Assembly (NCBI RefSeq): GCF_001421435.1
Contig: NZ_LMKA01000068.1
Location: 123,333-187,332, forward strand
From: Chryseobacterium sp. Leaf201
Lineage (GTDB): Bacteria; Bacteroidota; Bacteroidia; Flavobacteriales; Weeksellaceae
Direction: 5' to 3'
Length of the DNA: 64,000 nucleotides
Notes under the pieces: model-generated
What the model was told of the DNA's origin: nothing
The model's input: the letters and a program-made list of their open reading frames with translations, nothing else
Databases searched by the model: none
In this document: one piece after another, positions 50,493 to 59,343 of the stretch
Layout: each line of letters opens with the position of its first letter
Position numbering within the stretch: the stretch's first letter is position 1
Translations under genes and position numbers: made by a program

Positions 50493-51734
50493 ATGAAAAG
50501 AGTAGTTATAACGGGGCTGGGCGCAGTGACGCCTTTGGGAAACAATGTAGAAGAATTCTGGCAGAACAGCATCAACGGGGTGAGCGGTGCCAACAGGATT
50601 ACCCACTTTGACACCGAAAAATTCAAAGTACACTTCGCATGTGAGGTTAAAAATTTTGACCCGAAGGTTCATCTTACCCATAACGAAATAAAACGGAGCG
50701 ACCTGTTTTCGCAATATGCCATGTATTCTACTGCAGAAGCCCTTAAAGACTCCGGGCTTGAACTGGAAAATATGGATCCTTTTGACACCGGTGTTATCTG
50801 GGGAACCGGACAGGGTGGCATGTGGACTTTTGAGAGTGAAGTGATGGAATTTACAAAAGGAGATGGAACCCCGCGTTTTAATCCGTTCTTCGTACCTAAG
50901 TTCATTGCTAATATGGCTTCCGGGATGATCTCTATGAAATTCGGGCTTCAGGGAATCAATTATACAACAGTTTCAGCCTGTGCTACAGGGAACACGGCTT
51001 TGATGGATGCCTTTAATTATATCAGACTGGGAAAAGCAAAAGTCATTGTAAGCGGCGGTTCTGAAGCAGCGGTTACCCCGGCTTCCGTTGGAGGATTTTC
51101 AATCATGAAAGCAATGTCTACAAGAAATGATGATTTTGCCACAGCAAGCCGGCCTTATGATGCAGACCGGGACGGTTTTGTAATGGGCGAAGGCGCCGGA
51201 TCTTTAATCCTTGAAGAATATGAACATGCCAAAGCAAGAGGCGCGAGAATTTATGCAGAATTGGTCGGAGCAGCCATGACGGCCGATGCATATCACATGA
51301 CCGCACCGCATCCGGAAGGGATCGGAGCCATTAAAGCGATGCAGTTGGCTCTTAAAGAAGCCGGAATTAATACGGAGGATATTGATTATCTTAATCCGCA
51401 TGCCACTTCTACTCCGATGGGAGATCTGGTCGAGCTCAATGGGATTAACAAATTATTCAAGGGAAGCAAAAACCTGGATATCAGTGCTACCAAGTCTATG
51501 ACAGGCCATTTATTAGGTGCAGCCGGAGCAGCCGAAGCCATTCTTTCAATTAAAGCAATTGAAAACGGAATTATTCCGCCGACAATCAACCTTCACAGGA
51601 TTGATGAAAATATTCCTAAGGACCTGCGCATTGTTTTCGGTGAAGCCAAAGAGAAAAATATAAACTATGCCTTAAGTAATGCATTCGGCTTCGGGGGGCA
51701 CAATGCAACTGTGGTTTTTAAGAAATTCTCTTAA
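50493..51734 (+). CDS. fabF: Beta-ketoacyl-ACP synthase II
   Basis: The 413-residue condensing enzyme has the Cys-His-His triad: Cys in VSACATGNTALMDAF (about residue 163), His in NPHATSTPMGD (~303) and His in SMTGHLLGAAGAAE (~340). The C-terminus NAFGFGGHNATVVF is typical. It elongates acyl-ACP with malonyl-ACP in fatty acid synthesis. The normal fabF sits in an acpP-fabF-rnc group. Here it is linked to a TetR and a thioesterase, so it may be an accessory copy responding to a signal rather than the housekeeping one. Confidence 0.95.
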   Translation: MKRVVITGLGAVTPLGNNVEEFWQNSINGVSGANRITHFDTEKFKVHFACEVKNFDPKVHLTHNEIKRSDLFSQYAMYSTAEALKDSGLELENMDPFDTGVIWGTGQGGMWTFESEVMEFTKGDGTPRFNPFFVPKFIANMASGMISMKFGLQGINYTTVSACATGNTALMDAFNYIRLGKAKVIVSGGSEAAVTPASVGGFSIMKAMSTRNDDFATASRPYDADRDGFVMGEGAGSLILEEYEHAKARGARIYAELVGAAMTADAYHMTAPHPEGIGAIKAMQLALKEAGINTEDIDYLNPHATSTPMGDLVELNGINKLFKGSKNLDISATKSMTGHLLGAAGAAEAILSIKAIENGIIPPTINLHRIDENIPKDLRIVFGEAKEKNINYALSNAFGFGGHNATVVFKKFS

Positions 51735-51760
51735 ACAGTTCTCCTCTTATATTCAGAATT

Positions 51761-51788
51761 AAAAAAGCAGCCAAAAATGGCTGCTTTT
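51761..51788. terminator. Terminator after fabF
   Basis: AAAAGCAGCC and GGCTGCTTTT form the stem with a 6-base loop. T runs lie on both strands, and the genes either side are convergent. Confidence 0.85.
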
Positions 51789-51835
51789 ATTGTACGACTT
51801 ATATAGAATACTAAAGTGATTGATTGATCTAAAAA

Positions 51836-52327
51836 TTAATCAGAGTCTTTATCTGCAGTAAAAAAATCATCTGCATCTTCAGCTATGGGAATATAAAGCC
51901 TCTCCCACTCTTTGCTTTTTACCATATCCCAGCTGTGCCCTTTACCTTTTAAATCTTCTGCCAGAAGAATCGTTCCGGGCTTAATGATAAAAGTAGAACC
52001 ATCTGTTACTTTAAATCTGATATTTCCTTTTAACGTAATAACATACTGCCTTCTGGGGGCCGGATGCGCATTCTTTTCCCAATCCTCTGTTTTATTGCTC
52101 ATCCAGAATGTCGTGGTATTCATGTGCTTAAGGGTAGGAATCCTTCCTTTTTCAAACGTACAGGAACCGTCAGGATTATTGATCAGCCTTATTGCAGGAA
52201 TGTATTCTTTTGATTCTTCAGTATTTACACTGATACTTACATTTTTGTTTTTTTTGTGCTGTGCATTCATAGATCCAAATGTGCTTAATGCAAGAACAAA
52301 GCTAATGCCTTTAACTATATTTTTCAT
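51836..52327 (-). CDS. Exported cupin-domain protein
   Basis: The 163-residue protein has a signal peptide (to about residue 22, FGSMNAQ) and a single cupin barrel. HPAPRRQYVITLKGNIRFKV and TFIIKPGTILLAEDLKGKGH supply the two cupin motifs with partly conserved His/Glu metal ligands. It lies 15 bases after the Dabb gene and is last in a porin-Dabb-cupin unit. Its substrate is unknown. Cupins of this kind often bind small organic acids or sugars in the periplasm. Confidence 0.75.
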   Translation of the reverse strand: MKNIVKGISFVLALSTFGSMNAQHKKNKNVSISVNTEESKEYIPAIRLINNPDGSCTFEKGRIPTLKHMNTTTFWMSNKTEDWEKNAHPAPRRQYVITLKGNIRFKVTDGSTFIIKPGTILLAEDLKGKGHSWDMVKSKEWERLYIPIAEDADDFFTADKDSD

Positions 52328-52342
52328 TGTAAATAAATTCTT

Positions 52343-52762
52343 TTAATTATAAACTGTATCGTGAACCAACATTTTTTCAAAGAACGGTTTATACTTTTTT
52401 ACCAAAGCCAAATGTTCAGGAAGCTGTCCGTAAGCTTCAAGTTCTTCCAGCGTATCAAATTCCATCGAAGCATTGTAAGTGAAGGTATTATCTAAAACAT
52501 TTCTCGGGCTTGAATCTGCAGGTTTTCCGTACCGGAGATTTTTTTGATAAGGCAGTTTTTTAAGACCTTCAAAGAAGTTTTCAAACTCTTTTACCTCAGC
52601 TTCAGACAAATCTTTTCTGAGCCAGAACAATAAATAATGGAAGTACACTTTTTTCTTTTTTAAAGGGTTAAACATAGGCAAGGCAGACGCAAACATATTT
52701 GCGGAAATCAGCAGCAGGGCAGAAGCCTGTACCGAACGGAATAAAAATTTTCTTCTTTCCAT
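52343..52762 (-). CDS. Exported Dabb (A/B barrel) domain protein
   Basis: The 139-residue protein begins MERRKFLFRSVQASALL, with a twin-arginine-like RRKFLF motif before a hydrophobic segment, so export by Tat is possible. The rest is a Dabb dimeric alpha/beta-barrel domain (YFHYLLFWLRKDLSEAEVKE, NASMEFDTLEELEAYGQLPE and the His in PEHLALVKKYKPFF). Such domains are found in stress proteins and in small-ring-handling enzymes. It sits between the porin and cupin genes and is probably co-transcribed. Confidence 0.85.
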   Translation of the reverse strand: MERRKFLFRSVQASALLLISANMFASALPMFNPLKKKKVYFHYLLFWLRKDLSEAEVKEFENFFEGLKKLPYQKNLRYGKPADSSPRNVLDNTFTYNASMEFDTLEELEAYGQLPEHLALVKKYKPFFEKMLVHDTVYN

Positions 52763-52773
52763 TGTACTTATTT

Positions 52774-54102
52774 TTAGTTGAAATCAATTCTGTATTTTAA
52801 GACAAACTGCCATTGCCTGTCAGAAACAACCGCATTGTTATTGATATTACCCGTGAAAACAGGTCTGTTTTGGGCATCAAAAGTCAGTCGGGACGACATT
52901 CCGTTCATCAGTAAGGAAATTCCGGCATCGTAAATAACCGCATGATCATGAAGGCCTTTGAGATCAGACAGCTGCATACCGACTGCAGGCTGAAGCTGAA
53001 GATTCTTTTTTTCTTTGTTTAAATAAGGTAGCGTTCCGCCTAACTGAACATAATAGGTATTTCCCGTCCCGATTACCGGCATTGCATTTCCGGCTCCGTT
53101 CAAACTGGCCTGGGTGGCGTCTACGGAAGTTGCAGGATTATTTGTCCCGACATATCGAATATAATTCGGCCCGTAATCATTGTGCATCGCCATTCCGTAA
53201 GCACTTACAGAAGTTCCTTTCTCTTTATTTAAAGGAGCATCATAAAATAAATCTACTGCAAAACTTTTCATATCATCATTGACGGTATTTTTATCAATAT
53301 CCTGATGCCACATCGCATTATGAATGTAATCAAAGCCTGCCCCGAGGCTCAGTACACTCTTTTTACCTCCATACGTACCGGAATTGAATGGCACTGAAAT
53401 ATTTTCCGTATCCAGAAATGCATATCTGAAATATCCCGAAAAGTCTTTGTGAGGCGAATTTTTGCTGAAAGTAGCGACATTGTATTTAGGATCTGCCGTT
53501 GACATCGTATACGGATCTGCAACCACCAAACGATAATCAAATTTACCTAACTGTCCTTTTATATAAGCTCCCAATTCTCTTACGGTATAATCTGTTGCCC
53601 CTGCATTGGATGTTGCATAAGCCGGTAAATCATACAGCAATGTATTCAACGGGCCTGTAGTGAATCTTGACAGGCCTCTCCATGTTGAACGCCCGGCTCC
53701 GAAAGCAATTTTATCATTAAAAGTATATTCTGCGTAAGCATCAAGCAGATCAAAATAATTGCTGCCTTTTGCGTTGACGTTCACATTGGTAGTTCCGCCC
53801 TGTAAAACAAACATCAGTTTTTCCGTTGGCTTATAGGCCATTTTTACCCTGACCCTGCGGAGTGAAAGATCTGACACTTCGGATTTTGCCTGATTATTAA
53901 TTAAACTTCCCGGATTAAGCTGTGCATATCTTGCCCAAAGCTCTGCGTAACCGCTAAACGAAATATATCTTGTATGTTCATCATTAAGATAATGCGTTAA
54001 AGCCGGATTATTAAAATCATTCTTTTTCTGCGCTTCCACTTTTGAATACAAACCCGTCATTGAAATTAAAACGAGCCCGACTTTAACAGATCTTTTATTC
54101 AT
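52774..54102 (-). CDS. Outer-membrane porin-like protein
   Basis: The 442-residue protein has a signal peptide (to about residue 24, SKVEAQ). It continues as an alternating beta-strand sequence with aromatic belts (YISFSGYAELWARYAQLN, then VRVKMAYKPTEKLMF) and ends in a strand VLKYRIDFN typical of barrel C-termini. It is reminiscent of OprO/P-type or other 16-18-stranded porins of Bacteroidota. It leads the porin-Dabb-cupin unit, divergent from a two-component system that may control it. The substrate is unknown. Confidence 0.8.
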   Translation of the reverse strand: MNKRSVKVGLVLISMTGLYSKVEAQKKNDFNNPALTHYLNDEHTRYISFSGYAELWARYAQLNPGSLINNQAKSEVSDLSLRRVRVKMAYKPTEKLMFVLQGGTTNVNVNAKGSNYFDLLDAYAEYTFNDKIAFGAGRSTWRGLSRFTTGPLNTLLYDLPAYATSNAGATDYTVRELGAYIKGQLGKFDYRLVVADPYTMSTADPKYNVATFSKNSPHKDFSGYFRYAFLDTENISVPFNSGTYGGKKSVLSLGAGFDYIHNAMWHQDIDKNTVNDDMKSFAVDLFYDAPLNKEKGTSVSAYGMAMHNDYGPNYIRYVGTNNPATSVDATQASLNGAGNAMPVIGTGNTYYVQLGGTLPYLNKEKKNLQLQPAVGMQLSDLKGLHDHAVIYDAGISLLMNGMSSRLTFDAQNRPVFTGNINNNAVVSDRQWQFVLKYRIDFN

Positions 54103-54145
54103 AATATTTTCTTTTTCTGAATCTTTGTTGGTGATTTCAACGGGA

Positions 54146-54153
54146 CAAAATTA
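54146..54153 (-). promoter_or_regulatory. -7 promoter element of the porin unit
   Basis: TAATTTTG on the minus strand fits TAnnTTTG, 43 bases before the porin ATG. Confidence 0.5.
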
Positions 54154-54250
54154 GATGAGAAAGACAAAAAGCATCGTTAGAAACCAATTAGAAAATCTTT
54201 AGAAATTCATTAAAAAAATAAATCCGTTATTATAAAATAAAAATATAAAA

Positions 54251-54258
54251 TACCTTTG
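54251..54258 (+). promoter_or_regulatory. -7 promoter element of the second two-component system
   Basis: TACCTTTG fits TAnnTTTG and lies 88 bases before the ATG at 54347. The leader could hold regulatory sites shared with the divergent porin promoter. Confidence 0.5.
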
Positions 54259-54346
54259 TACAGCAATTGAATGATAACCGGCTATCAGCTTTTTGGTAAC
54301 AATTACTTTAATCTGAAATTGGATAAAGTCCTGAAATAATGCTTAA

Positions 54347-55036
54347 ATGAAAGTTTTAATTATAGAAGATAACGCCCGTGTTTCAGCACTTCTAAAAAGA
54401 GGTCTGGAAAGTCAAAACTATCAGATTTATATCTCCGAAGATGCAGAAGATGCTTTGGTGATGGCAGAAAGAATTTCTTTTGACCTGGTGATTACCGATA
54501 TCATGCTCCCGGGGATGAACGGTATCGAATTAAGCAGAATCATCAAACAGAAAAACCCTGATCTCCCGATTATTATGCTGACCGCTTTAGGAACGATTGA
54601 TGAAAAGATTGAAGGGTTTGATGCCGGGGCAGACGATTACATGGTAAAGCCATTCGAAATAAGAGAATTATATGCCCGGATAAAAGCCGTTTTATTAAGA
54701 AAATCATCTTCTCCAAAGAAAAACGAATCATTAAACATTATTAAATATCAGAACCTTACCATAAACGCAAATACAAACCGTGTTTTCAGGAATGAAAAAG
54801 AAATCAACCTTACTCCAAAGGAATTCAAACTGTTGATCTTCCTGATGAGGAATGCAGAAAGGGTGCTGAGCCGTGAAGAAATTGCAGAGAATGTCTGGGG
54901 AAATCATTTTGATACGGGAACCAATTATATTGATGTTTACATTGCGTACTTAAGAAAGAAAATTGATAAGGATTTTGACAGGAAACTTATTCATACGAAA
55001 CCCGGAATGGGATTTATTTTTACCCATCAGTTATAA
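54347..55036 (+). CDS. OmpR-family response regulator (CusR-like)
   Basis: The 229-residue regulator has a receiver (LIIEDNARVSALLKRGLE) with phosphoacceptor Asp in VITDIMLPGMNGIELSR and the switch Lys in YMVKPFEIRELYARI. The winged-helix domain contains LTPKEFKLLIFLMRNAERVL and TNYIDVYIAYLRKKID. It is of the CusR/ArlR-like group. The kinase gene follows after 63 bases. Its likely targets include the divergent porin-Dabb-cupin genes, by position only. Confidence 0.92.
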   Translation: MKVLIIEDNARVSALLKRGLESQNYQIYISEDAEDALVMAERISFDLVITDIMLPGMNGIELSRIIKQKNPDLPIIMLTALGTIDEKIEGFDAGADDYMVKPFEIRELYARIKAVLLRKSSSPKKNESLNIIKYQNLTINANTNRVFRNEKEINLTPKEFKLLIFLMRNAERVLSREEIAENVWGNHFDTGTNYIDVYIAYLRKKIDKDFDRKLIHTKPGMGFIFTHQL

Positions 55037-55099
55037 ATCACCAACCGCAAATCTCTTTTATATTACTTACGAAGATCCTTCAGAAATAAATACCTGCAT

Positions 55100-56485
55100 A
55101 TGAAAATAGCAACCAGGACAGCCATTATTTATACTATTCTCACTGCAGGAATATTTTTCATCTTTGCTTATGTTCTCTATTTTATTGCTGAAAAAAACAG
55201 GGAAGACGAATTTAATGACCGGTTGGGCTACAAAATTACCTGGAGGTCAGAATTTATTTTTGATGCTAAAATTGATGATTCTAAAATCCGGGAACTCCAT
55301 GAACGCAACAAAAAAATGCTGAATGAAGCGGATATCAGTGTCTACAACAGTAAAAAAGAACTGATATTTACAGATATTAAGCCTTCTTCTAAAAACCAGT
55401 ACTATCTGAACCAGCTTATTAATACCAAAAAAAACAAAATAACGTGGCAGAGAAGGGAACGCCAGTATATGGCCTTTAAATATGATTTTAATAATGAGCG
55501 TTTTTATATCATCGGCAGTGCTGTTGATGTAACAGGGAAAGCCCATGTTGAAGAGTTTAAAAAGGATGTTATTGCCATTTACATTATTTCTATCCTTCTT
55601 ATTTTTATTGTCGGCTTTCTGTTTTCCTATTATACTCTGAAACCTTTAAAGGATATTATTATCCAAATCCGTGATATCTCGGAGCACAATCTCAACAAAA
55701 GGCTGGTTGTTCCCAAGGCGAAAGATGAAATTTACGAACTGACCGAAACTTTCAATTCAACTTTTAACCGTTTGGAAAAATCATTCAACAACCACAGACA
55801 GTTTGTCACGACGATCTCCCATGAATTCCGGACACCGCTTTCTACATTAATTGCTGAGCTTGAACTTGCTAAAGATCTGAATATAACGGTGGATGATTAT
55901 AAAATTTCCATAGACAATGCGCTACAGGATGCCAACCACGCTTCCCAGCTTTCCTCAGCATTGCTGGATTTTGCACGGGCAAGCTATGATATTTCACAGA
56001 TCAGTTTCACAGACCTGCGCCTGGATGAAATTCTGGCGGACGCTAAAGTTGCCCTGCTTCAAAAAAATTTAACTTATACCATCGGGATCCATTATATGGA
56101 TAATCTGGCACACAAAGATGAAAGCCACTACGACTTTTACGGAAACCCGTATCTGCTGCAGATTGCATTTTTAAATTTAATGGAAAATGCCTGTAAATAT
56201 TCGCCGGATAAAAGCTGCCGTGTAGAAATTGAAGTTCAGAACAATAATCTGGAAATCCGTTTTATAGACCATGGAATTGGTATCCCGGAAACCAACCAGT
56301 CAAAAATATTTGATTTATTTTACCGTGGGGACAACAAGAATTATGAAAAAGGAAACGGGATTGGATTATCCATTGTAAAAAGAATTATTGAAATGCATCA
56401 GGGCTACATTTCATTGCAGTCTAAGCCTTCAAAAGGAAGTATTTTTAAAATACAATTCAGCTTTCAAAATAAAAAAGCAACCTGA
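55100..56485 (+). CDS. Sensor histidine kinase with HAMP domain
   Basis: The 461-residue kinase has membrane segments at ~10-30 and ~160-180 with a periplasmic sensor between them. A HAMP domain (LKPLKDIIIQIRDISEHNLN) leads to HisKA with VTTISHEFRTPLSTLIAELE and the phosphoacceptor His. The HATPase domain has LMENACKYSPDKSCRV, RFIDHGIGIPE and GNGIGLSIVKRII. It pairs with the regulator upstream. The stimulus is unknown. Confidence 0.92.
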   Translation: MKIATRTAIIYTILTAGIFFIFAYVLYFIAEKNREDEFNDRLGYKITWRSEFIFDAKIDDSKIRELHERNKKMLNEADISVYNSKKELIFTDIKPSSKNQYYLNQLINTKKNKITWQRRERQYMAFKYDFNNERFYIIGSAVDVTGKAHVEEFKKDVIAIYIISILLIFIVGFLFSYYTLKPLKDIIIQIRDISEHNLNKRLVVPKAKDEIYELTETFNSTFNRLEKSFNNHRQFVTTISHEFRTPLSTLIAELELAKDLNITVDDYKISIDNALQDANHASQLSSALLDFARASYDISQISFTDLRLDEILADAKVALLQKNLTYTIGIHYMDNLAHKDESHYDFYGNPYLLQIAFLNLMENACKYSPDKSCRVEIEVQNNNLEIRFIDHGIGIPETNQSKIFDLFYRGDNKNYEKGNGIGLSIVKRIIEMHQGYISLQSKPSKGSIFKIQFSFQNKKAT

Positions 56486-56505
56486 ACAAACCGGCTGCTT
56501 TATTT
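56472..56505. terminator. Hairpin between convergent kinase and transpeptidase genes
   Basis: AAAAAAGCA(A)CC and GG(C)TGCTTTATTTT pair with one mismatch around a 10-base loop. The left arm overlaps the end of the kinase coding sequence. Confidence 0.55.
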
Positions 56506-56521
56506 TCTTATTGCATTTTTA

Positions 56522-57277
56522 TTATGCTTTTAACCATTCTGACCTGGAGAGGTAATTCTGATCAGGATAATAAATAAAAAGGCAGTTTCTCCCTTTTATC
56601 GTATTAATAATCGGCTGTGTAAGGTCCCTAGGAACCGCAGGGCATCCCCAGCTTCTCCCGATTCTCTTGTGTACCGCAGCAAAATCTTCACTTACGTAAT
56701 CTGCACCGTGCATCACGATGGCTCTTTTGTAAGCGGCATCATTAAAACCTTTATCCATTCCCAGCAGTTTCAGGGAATACCCGTTGTCGCCGTTATACGT
56801 AGCATCCGTGATATAAAATCCCAAGCTGCTCTGAAGCGAACTGTTGGTGTTCGAAAAGTTGGTTGCAAATTCTTCACCTGTGTTTTTCCCGTGGGCAACC
56901 AGTGAATTGAACAATACTTTTTTCTCCTGTGTGTCAATTACCCAAAGTCTCTTCGTATTGGAAGACATGGAAAAATCACATACCGTTAACAGATGGGCAT
57001 CCTGATTAAGCAAACCAGCTTTCTTCAAATTTTCAAAACCTGTCAAGGCTTTAAAGAAAACTTCTTCGTTAAGTTCGTGCCCTTCTTCAAACGTGATGGA
57101 TTTATACAATGCTTCTGATGAAGATACTGTACCTGCGGTCTTTTCAGACTTCATGCCGGTTAATTTTTCAATCTTTCTGGTGCCGGTTTCATTTGTTTCA
57201 ACTCCCTTTTTCGGAGACAGATAAAATGATGTGGTTACCATGTAAACAATACCTAATAAGCTATAAATTCCTTTCAT
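56522..57277 (-). CDS. Murein L,D-transpeptidase catalytic domain family protein
   Basis: The 251-residue protein has an N-terminal membrane anchor or signal (residues 1-20) and a catalytic domain of the YkuD_2 type. VMHGADYVSEDFAAVHKRIG and RSWGCPAVPRDLTQPI supply the His and the nucleophilic Cys in the order HG...SxGC. Such enzymes make or edit 3-3 crosslinks in peptidoglycan, or modify its anchoring, in the periplasm. The gene stands alone, upstream of msrB. The ATG at 57277 begins the hydrophobic leader. Confidence 0.88.
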   Translation of the reverse strand: MKGIYSLLGIVYMVTTSFYLSPKKGVETNETGTRKIEKLTGMKSEKTAGTVSSSEALYKSITFEEGHELNEEVFFKALTGFENLKKAGLLNQDAHLLTVCDFSMSSNTKRLWVIDTQEKKVLFNSLVAHGKNTGEEFATNFSNTNSSLQSSLGFYITDATYNGDNGYSLKLLGMDKGFNDAAYKRAIVMHGADYVSEDFAAVHKRIGRSWGCPAVPRDLTQPIINTIKGRNCLFIYYPDQNYLSRSEWLKA

Positions 57278-57405
57278 TAAAATATTATGTTAAATACATT
57301 TCAGTCTGCAAATGTATAAAACATAACGGTGAACGCCATATAACTCTAAAAAATTTAACGCTATTTAAGAAACTTTAACTTACTGATTTTGTGATTTAAA
57401 ACTCA

Positions 57406-57849
57406 TTATTTATGTGCATCTGAAACAAATTCCAAGCTGATTGAATTCATGCAGTACCGCATGCCTGTAGGTTTTGGTCCGTCATCAAAAACATGGCCCA
57501 GATGAGAATCGCATCTTTTACAAAGCACCTCAACCCGCTCCATTCCGTATGCCGTATCTCTTTTATAATATACGCCTTCTTTATCTGCTTCAAAAAAACT
57601 TGGCCAGCCGCAGCTGCTTGAAAATTTTGAATCTGACCGGAACAGATGGTTTCCGCAAACGGCGCAGTAATATTCTCCCAACTCATCAAACTCATTGTAT
57701 TTTCCTGTAAACGGGCGTTCGGTTGCCGCTTCCCTTGAGATGGCATATAATTCAGGAGCTAATATTTTTCTCCATTCATCGTTGGAAACATCCAGTTTGG
57801 TATGATCTGTCCGGGAATAGTATGGATTATTTTTTGCTTCGTTTTCCAT
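57406..57849 (-). CDS. msrB: Peptide-methionine (R)-S-oxide reductase
   Basis: The 147-residue enzyme reduces methionine-R-sulfoxide in proteins. The nucleophilic Cys lies in MRYCMNSISLEF near residue 136. The zinc-binding CxxC pairs are CAVCGNHLF and CKRCDSHLGHVFDDGP. The GWPSFFEA motif is present. The start has no signal peptide, so it is the cytoplasmic form. It lies 128 bases upstream of the transpeptidase gene on the same strand, with no hairpin between. Confidence 0.96.
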   Translation of the reverse strand: MENEAKNNPYYSRTDHTKLDVSNDEWRKILAPELYAISREAATERPFTGKYNEFDELGEYYCAVCGNHLFRSDSKFSSSCGWPSFFEADKEGVYYKRDTAYGMERVEVLCKRCDSHLGHVFDDGPKPTGMRYCMNSISLEFVSDAHK

Positions 57850-58080
57850 GAGTTTTGCTTAATGTTTTTTTTATCAGCTAAAATCAAACCATAATAGCTC
57901 TAAAGTCTTTAATTTTAGTTATTTTTAAGTGATCTGTTTACATCCGCGAGTCAGCAGAAATGATATTTTTTTGATTCTCAGAATCTTGCAGGTGTATTGC
58001 CGGAATCCCGGTCAGATGAATAAACGATTATAACTGACGATTGTATAATATAAACTTTACCCATTGCGGTCACCAATGAT

Positions 58081-59325
58081 ATGAATGATGAAGCCAAAAG
58101 AAAACAGTTAAGGAAATATAAAGCATTTGCCACAGGATTATTCCTGCTGATGGCAGTTGTATTTGTTATTACAACCGTTCTGCAGAAGGATAACAGCTCG
58201 CACTGGATCGGGTATGTCCGTGCTTTTTCCGAAGCGGCCATGGTAGGGGCTTTGGCAGACTGGTTTGCGGTGACTGCCCTGTTCCGGCATCCGCTGGGCC
58301 TGCCGATCCCGCATACAAACCTGATTGAAAACAGCAAACAGCAGCTTGGTGACAACCTGGGCGGTTTCGTGGTAAGCAATTTTCTTTCGCCCCAGAATAT
58401 CCGTCCGTACATCCAGAAGCTGAAAATCTCAAATTTTGTAGGGGAATGGCTCGGGAAAGAAAAAAACCAGGCAGTTCTCATCAGGAACCTTTCTGATATC
58501 GTCCTGGACATCCTGAATAAACTGGATGATGCTACGGTAAGCCTCTTCATCAGCAAAAAGGTATCTGAAATGACGGATGATATTAAGCTCAATGCCATCG
58601 TCGGGAACGGAATCCATTACATTCTGGAAAAGAATGATCACCAGAGGATCATTACCAGCCTTTCTTCACAGATTAAGAATTATATTACCGAGAATGATGA
58701 AATGATCAAAGACCGGGTGAAAAAAGGAAGCTATTCTTTTATCCCTTCTTTTGTCGATCATAAGATTGCCGGTAGAATTGCCAGCGGGCTTGCCGATTTT
58801 TTCAAAGAAATTGAAGAAGACCCTGAACATGAAATCAGGAGCCTGATCACCGGAAAGATTCAGGAATTCTCCACAGATTTAAAAGAAGACCCGAAATGGG
58901 ACCAGGAATTTAAGAACATTAAAAACGACCTTTTAAAAGCGGATAAACTCAATGAATATTCCAATGACATCTGGGTTTCCATAAAAAAAACAGTCATGGA
59001 AGAACTTCAGCAGGAAGATTCTTCATTAAAAAAATACCTTTCTAAAAACCTGGATGAATTTTCGCAGAATTTAAAAACCAATGAAGGCCTTCAGGATAAA
59101 ATTGACAACTGGGTCCGCGTAACGGCTTATAAATATATCCTGAAAAATACCCATCAGTTCGGGAACCTCATCAGTTCTACAGTAGGAAACTGGCAGGGCA
59201 AAGAGCTCAGTGAAAAGCTGGAGCTGGAAGTAGGCAAAGACCTTCAGTTTATCCGGGTAAACGGAACTTTGGTGGGCGGACTGGTAGGACTGATCATTTA
59301 TACCATTTCCCATTTTTTCCTGTGA
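58081..59325 (+). CDS. DUF445 family membrane protein
   Basis: The 414-residue protein matches DUF445. It has an N-terminal hairpin of membrane segments (about residues 15-35) and AFSEAAMVGALADWFAVTAL followed by FRHPLGLPIPHTNLI, which typify the family. A long helical, charged middle follows, and it closes with a C-terminal membrane helix (VGGLVGLIIYTISHFF). Function is unknown; envelope-associated roles have been proposed. The next gene lies 18 bases downstream on the same strand. Confidence 0.92.
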   Translation: MNDEAKRKQLRKYKAFATGLFLLMAVVFVITTVLQKDNSSHWIGYVRAFSEAAMVGALADWFAVTALFRHPLGLPIPHTNLIENSKQQLGDNLGGFVVSNFLSPQNIRPYIQKLKISNFVGEWLGKEKNQAVLIRNLSDIVLDILNKLDDATVSLFISKKVSEMTDDIKLNAIVGNGIHYILEKNDHQRIITSLSSQIKNYITENDEMIKDRVKKGSYSFIPSFVDHKIAGRIASGLADFFKEIEEDPEHEIRSLITGKIQEFSTDLKEDPKWDQEFKNIKNDLLKADKLNEYSNDIWVSIKKTVMEELQQEDSSLKKYLSKNLDEFSQNLKTNEGLQDKIDNWVRVTAYKYILKNTHQFGNLISSTVGNWQGKELSEKLELEVGKDLQFIRVNGTLVGGLVGLIIYTISHFFL

Positions 59326-59343
59326 AAATAAAAACAATAACCT

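Noticed and set aside
57978..58598. 206-codon minus-strand frame opposite the DUF445 gene
   Set aside because: The plus-strand protein has clear DUF445 motifs. The antisense frame is Ser/Arg-rich with no domain.
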